Below are positions 8,331 to 17,775 of a stretch of 64,000 nucleotides of DNA, piece by piece. Source of the DNA: Sphingobacterium kitahiroshimense (GTDB taxonomy: Bacteria; Bacteroidota; Bacteroidia; Sphingobacteriales; Sphingobacteriaceae); assembly GCF_025961315.1 (NCBI RefSeq), contig NZ_JAOQNK010000001.1:5084001-5148000 (forward strand), given 5' to 3'. Position numbers and translations under genes: made by a program. Under the pieces are notes generated by a model, which was not told the origin of the DNA, made no database searches, and saw only the letters and a list, made by a program, of their open reading frames with translations. Position 1 is the stretch's first letter. Every line of letters begins with the position of its first letter.

Positions 8331-8598
8331 ATTGTTGGTTTAGGGTTCTGAAGTAATTAGCACTATTTAATTAAAGCCTAATGTATTCCATATCGTATTG
8401 ATCGGATGCATCGGTGTGGACTATAATAAATAGTAACGTTTCAACTAAGATAGTGATTGCTAGATTGTTCTCAAAATGATCAATAATTATAATCAGAACT
8501 GCAGATTGTTTATTTTATTTTTTTATGGTTTGTAGGGTTGAGGCTTATGAATTTACCCAAGATATCAATGCCTGGGCAAAAGCGACATAATAAGTGGG

Positions 8599-8698
8599 TT
8601 ATATGCTTTTACATATAATATATCATTATTTCATATTTTTATATGCTTATGCATATAATTTGATATTTTTTCTTATTTTTATATGTAAAAGCATATAA
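8599..8698. promoter_or_regulatory. Three HipB operator palindromes at exact 40-bp spacing
   Basis: Three copies of the 20-bp palindrome TTATATGNNNNNNCATATAA lie at 8599-8618, 8639-8658 and 8679-8698, each starting exactly 40 bp after the previous one. The last ends two bases before the hipB ATG. The spaced repeats suggest cooperative binding of HipB dimers on one face of the helix and autorepression. The rest of the gap 8331-8598 shows nothing recognisable. Confidence 0.8.
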
Positions 8699-8699
8699 A

Positions 8700-8918
8700 A
8701 TGAATATAATAGCAGAATTTGTAAAATCCAAAAGAAAGCAACTCGGACTCACACAAGAGGATCTTGCTGAAAGTGCTGGAGTAGCTTTAACAGTTGTCCG
8801 TAAGATTGAGCAAGGTAAAGATAATTTAAGTCTAACAAAAGTAAATCAGGTGTTAATGCTTTTTGGACATTTTTTAGGACCAGTTAATGCTAAAGATTAT
8901 GAGACAGGGAATCATTAA
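8700..8918 (+). CDS. hipB: HipB-like antitoxin/repressor, XRE family
   Basis: 72 residues, made up almost entirely of an XRE/Cro helix-turn-helix: KSKRKQLGLTQEDLAESAGVA is the first half, followed by the recognition helix and KIEQGKDNLSLTKVNQVL. It is the first gene of a three-gene operon and overlaps the next gene by 20 bases. In HipBA and HipBST systems HipB binds DNA and the kinase and represses its own operon. The three palindromes directly upstream fit that role. It lacks the C-terminal extension seen in E. coli HipB. Confidence 0.85.
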   Translation: MNIIAEFVKSKRKQLGLTQEDLAESAGVALTVVRKIEQGKDNLSLTKVNQVLMLFGHFLGPVNAKDYETGNH

Positions 8919-9234
8919 ATATAATAATATAATTGCAGGAACACTTACGGAAACAGAAGAAGGGACATATGTTTTTCAATATAATGAAGGATATATTAAA
9001 GAATTTCCTGATCAATTTATAACATTTCAAATGCCTGTAAGGAAATACCCGTATAATAGCGTGTCCATGTTTCCATTTTTTGACGGCTTGATACCTGAGG
9101 GCTGGTTATTAGATATTGCAAGTGCAAGTTGGAAATTAAATCAAAATGATAGAATGGGATTATTATTGGCTTGTTGTCAAAATAGTATTGGCGCAGTATC
9201 CGTACACCCTATAGAATTAAACGAAGATGAATAA
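8899..9234 (+). CDS. hipS: HipS-like protein (HipA N-terminal subdomain alone)
   Basis: 111 residues from ATG 8899, inside the end of hipB; an in-frame ATG at 8887 is the alternative. It matches only the N-terminal subdomain 1 of HipA (couple_hipA), including the signature FFDGLIPEGWLLD and the ending NSIGAVSV. In the tripartite HipBST system a separate HipS of this kind, not HipB, neutralises the HipT kinase. The overlaps on both sides (20 bases with hipB, 8 bases with hipT) show a tightly coupled operon. Whether this one is the antitoxin is inferred from that known case. Confidence 0.8.
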   Translation: MRQGIIKYNNIIAGTLTETEEGTYVFQYNEGYIKEFPDQFITFQMPVRKYPYNSVSMFPFFDGLIPEGWLLDIASASWKLNQNDRMGLLLACCQNSIGAVSVHPIELNEDE

Positions 9235-10171
9235 ATGTCTGTATTGCTATAAGGAATTAGGTGAAAGGGAAATTGACTATCATCCTAAATGCTCTAAATT
9301 GTTTTATGGAGCAGAGGAACCTCCCGTTCTACCATATCGTTTGGATGAAATGGAACTTTTGGCAAGAGAATCTGTACAACATTCAATCACAGTACCAGGT
9401 GTACAACCCAAACTTTCTCTGGGCTGGATAAAAAATTTGTTAACTGATGGTCAACGAGGACGATTAACGATTTTAGACGCCTTGGAAGGTAATTATATTT
9501 TAAAGCCACAAAATGCTTTGTATAGCCAAATGCCAGAAAATGAACATTTATCCATGAAATTAGCAGAGTTATTTAATATAAAAACAGTTCCATATGCTAT
9601 GATCAGACTAATCACTGGAGAGCTCTGTTATATTACCAAGCGTATCGATCGCAATGTAGATGGTTCAAAAAATCATATGATAGACTTTTTACAGATATTG
9701 GAGTTGGAAAACAAGTATAAAGGTAGTATGGAATTGTTGGGTAATATGATAGGAAAATTGTCAAACCATACTTTGTTAGATAAACGTCGATTTTTTGAAC
9801 TAACTGTTTTCAACTTTATCATTGGAAATAACGATATGCATCTAAAGAACTTTTCTATGCTAAACGATTCTTCTTTGGGCTGGGTGTTTTCTCCAGCTTA
9901 CGATTTGCTTAATGTCAAGATCATTTTTCCTAAAGATAAGGAAGATACAGCTTTATTATTAGGCGGGAAAAAGATGAATTTTAGTAAAGGATATTTTAAT
10001 CGATTGGCTGAAGTTTTGGGTTTAAATGATAAGCAAGTTAAAACGGTTTACAAAAGAATACTAGAATGGAATCCAAAAGCATTACAGCTCATTGATATTT
10101 CTTTTTTAAACGATGATAATAAATCTGCATTCAAAACGTTAGTCGAGGAAAGAGCAAGTTTATTTTTATAG
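9227..10171 (+). CDS. hipT: HipT-like serine/threonine kinase toxin
   Basis: 314 residues, close to the length of HipT and shorter than HipA because the N-terminal subdomain is encoded by the preceding gene. A small Cys/His cluster, C4-X2-C7...H19-X2-C22, sits at the N-terminus and may bind zinc. The Gly-rich loop with possible autophosphorylation sites is S53-I-T55-V-P-G-V-Q-P-K. The ATP-binding Lys is in ILKPQ (Lys93). The catalytic loop is GNNDMHLKN with Asp203, and the metal-binding Asp is in SPAYDLL (Asp226). All kinase residues are present, so the toxin looks active. HipA targets glutamyl- and HipT tryptophanyl-tRNA synthetase; the target here is unknown. Confidence 0.87.
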   Translation: MNKCLYCYKELGEREIDYHPKCSKLFYGAEEPPVLPYRLDEMELLARESVQHSITVPGVQPKLSLGWIKNLLTDGQRGRLTILDALEGNYILKPQNALYSQMPENEHLSMKLAELFNIKTVPYAMIRLITGELCYITKRIDRNVDGSKNHMIDFLQILELENKYKGSMELLGNMIGKLSNHTLLDKRRFFELTVFNFIIGNNDMHLKNFSMLNDSSLGWVFSPAYDLLNVKIIFPKDKEDTALLLGGKKMNFSKGYFNRLAEVLGLNDKQVKTVYKRILEWNPKALQLIDISFLNDDNKSAFKTLVEERASLFL

Positions 10172-10434
10172 TTTTTTTCTTTTCTACATTTCATATTCAA
10201 ATAGGACTTGGAAATCATGGATTAGAAGTGTTATAGGGATTTTCTGATTCCGTTTCCTGAGATAGGGACATCACATAAGACGCTAAAAGTTGCGTTCGCA
10301 AAAAAAAGTATGAGTATAATTGTGTAAGTTATAGAGGTGCTAAAACTGATTTTATAATTAAAATTAAAGAAGGGGCTAAAATTTTTATTTAAATAATAAA
10401 AATTACAAAAGTATTGGAGGACAAGTCATTGGTT

Positions 10435-10479
10435 AATATAAAATGCTTGCAAATCGTATATTTACAAGCATTTTATATT
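10435..10479. terminator. Bidirectional terminator between hipT and serine hydrolase
   Basis: Perfect 15-bp stem AATATAAAATGCTTG (10435-10449) with its complement at 10465-10479. It lies in the 348-base gap 10172-10519, which otherwise holds only a shorter A/T-rich hairpin near 10380-10404 and no gene that I can support. Confidence 0.75.
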
Positions 10480-10519
10480 GTAATCGGCTTAGAATGTCTT
10501 ACCTTGACCTACTGATTTA

Positions 10520-11839
10520 TTATTCCAGATTGAACAGAAATTCTCCACCACCTTGTTTCAATTTCATTGTTTTTTCTTCCGGTCTAAATTCTAAAACAAT
10601 CCCTGCCTGTTCAAATTTGAATTTATCTTTTTCTGTTGCTTCAAGAGGAAATGCCGACTGTCCTGTTGCTTGAGCCATCAGCGTTTTTTTGTCTTTTGTA
10701 ATCGTAATTTTCAAGGGGATTTGTTTGGACGCATAAATACCTAAATACTTATCCAGATCTTCTGAAGATACTTCATGGCTGGAAAAATTTGGAATATCAT
10801 ATGGTTTATTATAAACTGCACTTAATAACGCAATAGCAATATTGTTATTATTGAAATTAGTTCCGTTTGAAGTTAAAGCAAAATCAATATTTTCGTCATC
10901 AAAATGAGAAAAGACAGAACTAAAACCATCAATTCCTCCGGTGTGTCCATATCCAATTTTATCATAAAAAGGAATTTGAAATAAGCCTACCCCATATTGA
11001 TCTTTGATGCTTTTCATGATTTCAAGATTTTCAGGATTCAACAATTTGCCATTAAACAGTGCATTGCTGAAATCGACCAAATCGCTTGGTGTAGAAACAA
11101 CTCCTCCAGCCCCCAGAGGTATAGAAATATCTGTTTCAGGTTGAAGAATCCATTTCTCATTAAAGGTATATGATTTGCATTCTTCTTTCGCTGGATTAAT
11201 TTTTCCTCCCATATAGGTGTTCTTCAAATCAAGAGGTTTTGTTATAAATTCTTTTAACAGATCTGTATAACTTTTTTTGAAACTTTTTTCAAGCATGTAA
11301 GTTAACAGTACAAAATTTGAATTGCTGTATTGCGCTTTGCTGTCAGGTTCAAAATCACTACCCGCTTTTGCAATAATTGCTACCATTTCTTTTTCGGTCT
11401 TAGGCTGTGTATTCCAGGTCAGGTAATCCTTGTCATCCGTAAAATTATGTATTCCACTTCTGTGGCTTAATAAATGTTCTACGGTTATTTTTTCGGCATT
11501 CTTAATCGTCGGAAAAAAGCTTTCGATGGTTTGATCTAGTTTTAGTTTTTTCATTTCTACAGCTTTCAAAACCAAAACAGAAGTAAATGTTTTTGAAATG
11601 GAACCAATTCTATACTTAGAATTTGTAGTTGCTTTCTTATTTTTTTCAAGATCAGAAAAGCCGACCGATTTGGAATATATAAGTGTACCATTTTTTGATA
11701 TAGCCACACTTCCCATAAACTTGTTATTTTGCTCCAGTGATGCAAAATACGAGTCTAGTTTTTGTGAGTCGATATTTTGCGCATAGCTACTAGTCGAGAT
11801 CAAAAGAAGTACGAAGTAACTTGAAATTTTTTTAAGCAT
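10520..11839 (-). CDS. Serine hydrolase of the class C beta-lactamase/esterase type
   Basis: 439 residues with a signal peptide (about 1-20, ending SSYAQ). The catalytic triad motifs of the beta-lactamase/transpeptidase-like fold are present: S80-I-S-K83, Y171-S-N173 and H299-T-G. The C-terminal part (about 340-439) is an extra beta domain as found in many Bacteroidota members. The protein should be periplasmic. HTG in place of KTG and the tail domain are more typical of D-aminopeptidases and esterases than of true AmpC, so resistance should not be assumed. It is a single gene, convergent with hipT. Confidence 0.88.
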   Translation of the reverse strand: MLKKISSYFVLLLISTSSYAQNIDSQKLDSYFASLEQNNKFMGSVAISKNGTLIYSKSVGFSDLEKNKKATTNSKYRIGSISKTFTSVLVLKAVEMKKLKLDQTIESFFPTIKNAEKITVEHLLSHRSGIHNFTDDKDYLTWNTQPKTEKEMVAIIAKAGSDFEPDSKAQYSNSNFVLLTYMLEKSFKKSYTDLLKEFITKPLDLKNTYMGGKINPAKEECKSYTFNEKWILQPETDISIPLGAGGVVSTPSDLVDFSNALFNGKLLNPENLEIMKSIKDQYGVGLFQIPFYDKIGYGHTGGIDGFSSVFSHFDDENIDFALTSNGTNFNNNNIAIALLSAVYNKPYDIPNFSSHEVSSEDLDKYLGIYASKQIPLKITITKDKKTLMAQATGQSAFPLEATEKDKFKFEQAGIVLEFRPEEKTMKLKQGGGEFLFNLE

Positions 11840-12147
11840 AATAATTTGTCTTATGGTTTTTAATTTGATGGATAAAGAGCCTGTCGTAATTTACAGCTTC
11901 TTAGACTTTAAAGATAATTGTTTTAGTTTATATTTTAATACTTTACGAGTTTGATTTTCTTTGAATAAAATCCATGCGATCATTAGAATTGTGTTTTAAA
12001 AAATGGAGCCCAACAGTGTAAATAAGTTTTTATAGTAAATCATACTGGTTCAATTGCACTGTAAATATTTTTTTTAATAGAATTCCTGTACAAAGAAGGG
12101 TGTTTTCATTTTTACCTCTATCATTACCTTAAATACTTTATATTTGA
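11840..12147. other. Intergenic region with a -7 box touching a start codon
   Basis: Divergent gap of 308 bases. The only signal I see is TATATTTG at 12139-12146, a perfect TAnnTTTG box that ends one base before the ATG at 12148. If used, transcription would start inside or just after the start codon. No gene or strong hairpin is visible in the rest. Confidence 0.35.
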
Positions 12148-13008
12148 ATGATGATAGTAAGTGATATTTTTTACGGCAATTTCGAACTTGAAGATATTCT
12201 TAGCGAGCTAATAAACTCGGAGCCTGTTCAACGGTTAAAAAATATTCATCAGGGAGGTGCCATTTTTTTGATTTCTCCACATGTTGATCACAGCAGATAT
12301 GAACATTCTATCGGCGTTATGCTTCTCGTGAGGAAACTTGGAGGGAGTTTGGAAGAACAGATAGCTGCGCTTTTGCACGATGTTTCGCACACTGCTTTTT
12401 CACATGTTATTGATTATGTCTTGCAGCATAAAGGCGAAGATTATCATGAGCAAATTTTTGAAACAGTAATAGGAAAGTCTACGATACCTAACATTCTCGC
12501 TAAATATGGATTCAGTACTTCCTTATTGGAAGATCCAAAGCATACCTTGCTTGAGATGCCGCTACCTGCGCTTTGTGCAGATCGAATAGATTATAGCATT
12601 AGGGATTTATATCATTTCGGCCTCATCGATATTGTGGAGGCACATGATTTTATAAGCGAACTTGGTGTTCAGGATGGTAAGATAGGTGTTCAGAGTGAAG
12701 AAGTAGCTTCATGGATTACCAGTAAATATCTTCAGCTCAATAATGCATATTTCAGAAAACCGGAACATATATTTGCCAATACAAAGCTTGCAGAATTGAT
12801 TGCTTTGGGACTGGAAAAAGGTATTCTTGTTTTATTAGATCTTTGGAAAGATGATCCTGCAGTTTTATCCATAATAAAGACCGATCCTGATCTCAATGCC
12901 GAACTTGAAAAAATCAAAAATTTGGAAGGTTTTGAAAGTTTTTCAGAATCTCGATCTGGAGAGGTTTTCAAAGAGAGAATACTAAAGCCTATGGTCATAG
13001 GTACTTAA
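12148..13008 (+). CDS. HD-domain phosphohydrolase
   Basis: 286 residues. Metal-binding HD residues are visible: R50-Y-E-H53, then L-L-H77-D78-V-S-H, and a later Asp in CADRIDYS (Asp145/Asp148). This arrangement matches the YdhJ/dGTPase-like HD superfamily, which hydrolyses nucleotides or other phosphoesters. The start MMIVSDIFYGNF matches the usual N-terminus of such proteins (MKIINDPVYG type), so the start looks right although a promoter box lies directly against it. No partner gene is adjacent. The substrate cannot be told from the sequence. Confidence 0.85.
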   Translation: MMIVSDIFYGNFELEDILSELINSEPVQRLKNIHQGGAIFLISPHVDHSRYEHSIGVMLLVRKLGGSLEEQIAALLHDVSHTAFSHVIDYVLQHKGEDYHEQIFETVIGKSTIPNILAKYGFSTSLLEDPKHTLLEMPLPALCADRIDYSIRDLYHFGLIDIVEAHDFISELGVQDGKIGVQSEEVASWITSKYLQLNNAYFRKPEHIFANTKLAELIALGLEKGILVLLDLWKDDPAVLSIIKTDPDLNAELEKIKNLEGFESFSESRSGEVFKERILKPMVIGT

Positions 13009-13295
13009 TAAAGGAAATCTTTTTTACCATCACTAAATTTCTCATTAATCTTATATAATAATTTATATCTGCCAATTCCCCTCATAAATCGGTCAGAATA
13101 AGTGTATGCTTCAGGAGCAGGAAATCCATATTTATAACAATAATGTTACAAAATGTATTACTTCATATACTATAGGTTTTTTTTCGTCGTTAATTATTTG
13201 ATAATGCTTAAGTTTTAATGTAAATGTTTTCATTAAAATACTTTTTATTAATCGTTATCGACAATTTTTAGATGATCTAAACTTAAAACCTTTGT

Positions 13296-16200
13296 ATGAA
13301 ATTTAGTGCTACCCAATGTAAACTATGGTTGTCGTATTATGCACCATCCTTGTTTTTTTTGCATGTCCTATTCATTATTCCTTGCGCTTCGGCAGCGCAG
13401 CAAAAAACGATCCTTGGTAAAGTGATCGATGCGGTGACAAAGACACCCTTACTAGGAGTTACGATAAAGCTTGACGATAAAAATGGTACAACCGTAACGA
13501 CAGACAAACAAGGTGGATTTGTATTAGACAATGCGGCAATAGGACAATCGCTAACTTTTTCATTTTTGGGATATTCCAGTCAGACGATAAAAATAGATAC
13601 GCGTACAAGCTATACAATATCTTTAGCACCTGTTTCCAATGTGATAGAAGAAACGGTTGTGGTGGGATACGGCCGTCAGAAAAAACGAAATCTAACAGGA
13701 GCTATTGTTTCTGTGGGTGCTGCTGAAATTGAGAAAACAACGTTGCAGGATCCGATTTCCATTTTACAGGGACGGGCAGCCGGCGTGCAGGTATCGTCCA
13801 ATTCGGGAGCACCTGGGGGAGAGATGAGTATCCGTGTCCGGGGAAGTTCTTCGCTGAACTCGGGTAATAATCCGCTTTTTGTTGTAGATGGTATTCCGCT
13901 GGAATCCAATTCTATTTCTTCTTTAAATGGTACAGAAAATTCAGGTCTAAATCCAATGGCGGATATCAATCCAAGCGATATCGCCTCTATTGAAATCCTA
14001 AAAGATGCAGCCTCAACAGCAATTTATGGTTCCCGCGCTGCCAATGGAGTTGTGATGATTACGACCAAACGTGGTGCAGCTGGTAAGCCGGAAGTGATAT
14101 TGAATGCAAATGCAGGAGTGAGTTCCTTGACGCGAAAACTAAGTGTTCTTAATGCCAGACAATACCGAGAAGCAGTGTTGGACTCTTATCGTGGGATGAC
14201 AATCCCAGAAGACCCTTTCTATACGATTATCGATTCCCTCAACCCCATGAACAATGGTGATGTAGACTGGCAGGATGAATTGATGCGTACAGCAAAACAA
14301 TATAAGTTGGATCTTTCTGTAAGAGGAGGTAATGAAGGAACAAAATACGCCTGGAGTTCGTCCTATTTGGATCAAGATGGAGTTATATTGAATTCGAATT
14401 ATAAACGGTTCACCTCCCGACTGAATGTTGACTTTACAATTTCAGATCGTGTGCGGATAGGGCAGAGCATTTCCTACACAAACGCGGTCAACAACCGAAC
14501 GAATGCTGCTGGATCAGGGAATTTGAGTATTATCAGGAGTTTATTGATAAGGCCGCCAAATATGTCGATGTACTTGCCTGATGGATCACTGAACGGCTAT
14601 ATGATTGGACAGCGCAACCCTGTCGGTATGGCTTTGTTTTCAACCAATCTCAATAAGAGCAATCGCATTATTGGAAGCCAATATCTAGAAATTGATATCT
14701 ATAAAGATCTTAAATTCCGGAGCAATGTCAATCTGGATTATATTGCAATGAAGGAAGATGAATTTATGCCATCGATACTGGACTATCGCGAAGGATACAA
14801 TAGCGGTGCTGTGCGATCTTCCGGAAATCTTACTTGGGGAAATGAGAGCTACTTTACTTACACCAAAAATGTAGCGGATAAGCACAATATTGGGGCTGTG
14901 TTTGGAGTGAGCTTTCAGAAATGGCGTTATGACAGAACAGGTCTCAATGGAGAATATTTTCCAAGCGATGACATACGTACCCTAAATGGTGCATCTGTCA
15001 TTTCAAACCAAGGTGTAAATGTCGCTTCCGAACATGCTATGCTTTCTTATTTCGGCCGGGTTACATACGATTATGAGAGCAAATATTTATTAGAATTCAA
15101 TCTTCGTTCTGACGGTTCTTCCCGCTTTGGCCGTGATCGGCGGTTTGGGTTCTTTCCCTCTGCATCCGCAGGATGGCGTTTCGTGGAAGAAGAAGGTATC
15201 AAAAATCTGGGTTGGCTGAGCGACGGTAAGCTCCGTTTTAGCCTCGGAAGTACTGGAAATGAAGCCATCGGTGATTACACATCAAGAGGAGAGTTTACCT
15301 TAGGAACAAACTATTTGGATTTTTCGGGTGCTGCGCCGACAGTGATGCCCAATCCGAGCCTCACTTGGGAGACTACCCACCAATATAATCTGGGCTTAGA
15401 GCTAGGGTTTTTTAAAAATAGAATCCTGTTTTCAACAGATGCGTACTTGAAGAAAACAAAAGATCTGCTGTATAATGTGCCTACCCCTGGAACTTCTGGT
15501 TTTGAATATATTACGCAAAATATAGGGTCGATTGAGAATCGGGGCTTGGAATTTAGCCTACAGACCCGTAATCTAGAAGGAGCCTTTCGTTGGAGCACCA
15601 ATGTAAACATTAGCTTGAATAGGAATAAAGTGACTTCCTTACCTAAAAATTTACTGACTAACGGGCATATCCAAAACGGTAATTTCCATATACTGCAAGA
15701 AGGTTTACCTATTGGCGTATTTTATGGTTGGAGTTTTCTTGGCGTCTATGCGCGTGATGAAGACAATACAAACAAGCTAACAAACGGAGCCAACGGAGCT
15801 GTCTTTGTAGGTGGAGACCCCATTTGGAAGGATGTCAACAATGACAAAATTATCGATCAGAATGACCGGGAGATAATCGGATATGCAGAGCCTAAGTATT
15901 TCGGCGGAATCTCCAACGATTTTAGCTATAAGAACTTTCATCTGAATGTGTTTTTTCAGTATGCTGTCGGAAATCAGATTTACAACGAATTGAATCATCA
16001 ACGAAACTCAATTGTTCGTTACAACAATTTATCTACCGATGCCCTTGATCGGTGGCGGGAGCAGGGGGATCAAACAGATTTTCCACGATTGATTCGGGAC
16101 GATCCAAAACAGTCCGATAGCAGGGTCCAAAGTAGATGGGTTGAAGATGGTTCGTATCTCAAATTAAAGAACGTCAATTTAAGATATTCTTTTGATTCAG

Positions 16201-16388
16201 CTTTGAGCAAACGGATCGGCCTGCGCAAGCTGGATGCATTTGTTACTGCTACGAATCTGGTCACTTGGACCAAATATACTGGCTTTGACCCCGATGTCAA
16301 TTCCTATTCCGGCCTTCGTGTAGGGTTGGATGAAGGTTCTTACCCACAGAGCCGCACATTTACGTTTGGTTTAATCTTTGGACTTTAA
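13296..16388 (+). CDS. SusC-type TonB-dependent transporter (first PUL)
   Basis: 1030 residues. A signal peptide is followed by a carboxypeptidase-like regulatory domain (about 38-120, starting TILGKVIDAVTKTPLLGVTI) and the TonB-box region VVVGYGRQKKRN near 120. Then come the plug (about 125-240, with VRVRGSSSLNSGNNPLFVVDGIPL-type segments) and the 22-strand barrel to the C-terminal Phe-Gly-Leu. It imports oligosaccharides or other glycan fragments across the outer membrane with its SusD partner, whose start lies 9 bases downstream. No glycosidase or regulator is in this operon, so the ligand is open. AACCTTTG a few bases before the start is near the -7 consensus but not exact. Confidence 0.93.
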   Translation: MKFSATQCKLWLSYYAPSLFFLHVLFIIPCASAAQQKTILGKVIDAVTKTPLLGVTIKLDDKNGTTVTTDKQGGFVLDNAAIGQSLTFSFLGYSSQTIKIDTRTSYTISLAPVSNVIEETVVVGYGRQKKRNLTGAIVSVGAAEIEKTTLQDPISILQGRAAGVQVSSNSGAPGGEMSIRVRGSSSLNSGNNPLFVVDGIPLESNSISSLNGTENSGLNPMADINPSDIASIEILKDAASTAIYGSRAANGVVMITTKRGAAGKPEVILNANAGVSSLTRKLSVLNARQYREAVLDSYRGMTIPEDPFYTIIDSLNPMNNGDVDWQDELMRTAKQYKLDLSVRGGNEGTKYAWSSSYLDQDGVILNSNYKRFTSRLNVDFTISDRVRIGQSISYTNAVNNRTNAAGSGNLSIIRSLLIRPPNMSMYLPDGSLNGYMIGQRNPVGMALFSTNLNKSNRIIGSQYLEIDIYKDLKFRSNVNLDYIAMKEDEFMPSILDYREGYNSGAVRSSGNLTWGNESYFTYTKNVADKHNIGAVFGVSFQKWRYDRTGLNGEYFPSDDIRTLNGASVISNQGVNVASEHAMLSYFGRVTYDYESKYLLEFNLRSDGSSRFGRDRRFGFFPSASAGWRFVEEEGIKNLGWLSDGKLRFSLGSTGNEAIGDYTSRGEFTLGTNYLDFSGAAPTVMPNPSLTWETTHQYNLGLELGFFKNRILFSTDAYLKKTKDLLYNVPTPGTSGFEYITQNIGSIENRGLEFSLQTRNLEGAFRWSTNVNISLNRNKVTSLPKNLLTNGHIQNGNFHILQEGLPIGVFYGWSFLGVYARDEDNTNKLTNGANGAVFVGGDPIWKDVNNDKIIDQNDREIIGYAEPKYFGGISNDFSYKNFHLNVFFQYAVGNQIYNELNHQRNSIVRYNNLSTDALDRWREQGDQTDFPRLIRDDPKQSDSRVQSRWVEDGSYLKLKNVNLRYSFDSALSKRIGLRKLDAFVTATNLVTWTKYTGFDPDVNSYSGLRVGLDEGSYPQSRTFTFGLIFGL

Positions 16389-16397
16389 TAAATAACG

Positions 16398-17771
16398 ATG
16401 AAAAAATTGTATAAATACATATTTTGGTCTATTCTTTTTCTATCTGTTACCAGCTGTTCTAATTCATTGCTGGATAAGGAACCTATTAGCAATTTTTCTG
16501 GAGAAGGGTATTATAAAAAGCCCAGTGATGCCCAAGCTGGAGTCAATGGAATCTATAATGGTCTACAAACTCTTTTCCGTCAAAATTATGCCCACTGGGG
16601 CGAGGGCCGGGCTGATAATGTGGTGACCCGTCATGCCGGTGATCCTGGAGCGCTGCAACAAAATACGCTAACGCCAATTATCAATTCAGCACGGTGGGAT
16701 AATTTTTATACCGTTATATCCCGCGCGAATTACGCAATCAAATATATTCCCCAAGCATTTGGAGATGAGGATAGCGAACTAAAAAAACAATTACTCGGGC
16801 AGGCACATGCGTTGAGGGCACTCGCTTATTTTTACTTAGTTCGGATCTGGGGGGAGGTACCTTTAGTCATCGAACCGTATGAGGGTTTGGGTCAAGATCT
16901 GTTTGTCAAAAAGAACACGGAGGCTGAAGTATTGGCTAAGGTAGAGGAAGATTTGATGCTCGCGACGGAGAATTGTGCTACAAATTATTCAGGTGCCGGG
17001 AATCGCGTGTTAATCACCAAAGGAGCTGCTTATGCATTTCTGACGCAACTGTATATGTGGCAAAAGAAATATGCGCAGGCCATAGAAATGTCCGAAAAGG
17101 TGCTCGCAGATCCGCAATATACCTTGGTGTCGATCGAGGATTGGAATAACATTTTTGTAAAAGGGAGCAGTGCTGAAAGTATTTTTGAAGTCGGCTACAA
17201 TGAAGTACAGACCAATAACCTCCGTATATGGTACGCCATGGGATCAGATAGTGACTATGTACCCAGTACATCTTTTATTGCGTCTATCGAACCGGGGGAT
17301 CTCCGCAAACCACGGATTTACGATGTGTCCCAAGTACAGCCACGTAAGATCTGGAAATTTTTTGGACAGGGATTTAATGACGAGAGTCCAGAACCTTCGG
17401 CAGGAAATATGGTACTTACCAGAGTGGCTGATATCCTCTTACTGAAGGCCGAAGCACATGCAAATTTAAACCAGCCCGTTGAATCATTGGACTTACTGAA
17501 CCGTATCCGCATTCGTGCAGGACTCGTTGCTTTGGATCAAAATAAAGCCAACATCCAATTTGGAAACTTACTCACCGGTATTTTGCACGAAAGATCTATA
17601 GAGCTTTCTTTTGAAGGACATCGGTGGTTTGATCTTGTACGGACTGGTACTGCAATTTCAACCATGAAACCGATCAACGGTCTCTCGGACAATCGAAATC
17701 TCCTGTGGCCAATACACGAAGGCGAACTATTAAAAAATCCAAATTTGAAACAAAATGAATTTTATAGATAA
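16398..17771 (+). CDS. SusD/RagB-type surface lipoprotein (first PUL)
   Basis: 457 residues, somewhat short for SusD. The lipobox is VTSC with Cys20 (MKKLYKYIFW...VTSC). TPR-like helices are seen around residues 60-250 with the typical GQAHALRALAYFYLVRIWGEVPL segment. The C-terminal RagB/SusD part ends in ERSIELSFEGHRWFDLVRTG, a family hallmark. It sits as a lid on the SusC barrel encoded just upstream. It is followed 4 bases later by a fasciclin-domain lipoprotein. Confidence 0.93.
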   Translation: MKKLYKYIFWSILFLSVTSCSNSLLDKEPISNFSGEGYYKKPSDAQAGVNGIYNGLQTLFRQNYAHWGEGRADNVVTRHAGDPGALQQNTLTPIINSARWDNFYTVISRANYAIKYIPQAFGDEDSELKKQLLGQAHALRALAYFYLVRIWGEVPLVIEPYEGLGQDLFVKKNTEAEVLAKVEEDLMLATENCATNYSGAGNRVLITKGAAYAFLTQLYMWQKKYAQAIEMSEKVLADPQYTLVSIEDWNNIFVKGSSAESIFEVGYNEVQTNNLRIWYAMGSDSDYVPSTSFIASIEPGDLRKPRIYDVSQVQPRKIWKFFGQGFNDESPEPSAGNMVLTRVADILLLKAEAHANLNQPVESLDLLNRIRIRAGLVALDQNKANIQFGNLLTGILHERSIELSFEGHRWFDLVRTGTAISTMKPINGLSDNRNLLWPIHEGELLKNPNLKQNEFYR

Positions 17772-17775
17772 TCAT

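Noticed and set aside
10520-11839. AmpC-type beta-lactamase resistance gene
   Set aside because: The fold motifs fit, but HTG in place of KTG and the extra C-terminal domain are more typical of esterase/peptidase relatives. Resistance cannot be claimed.
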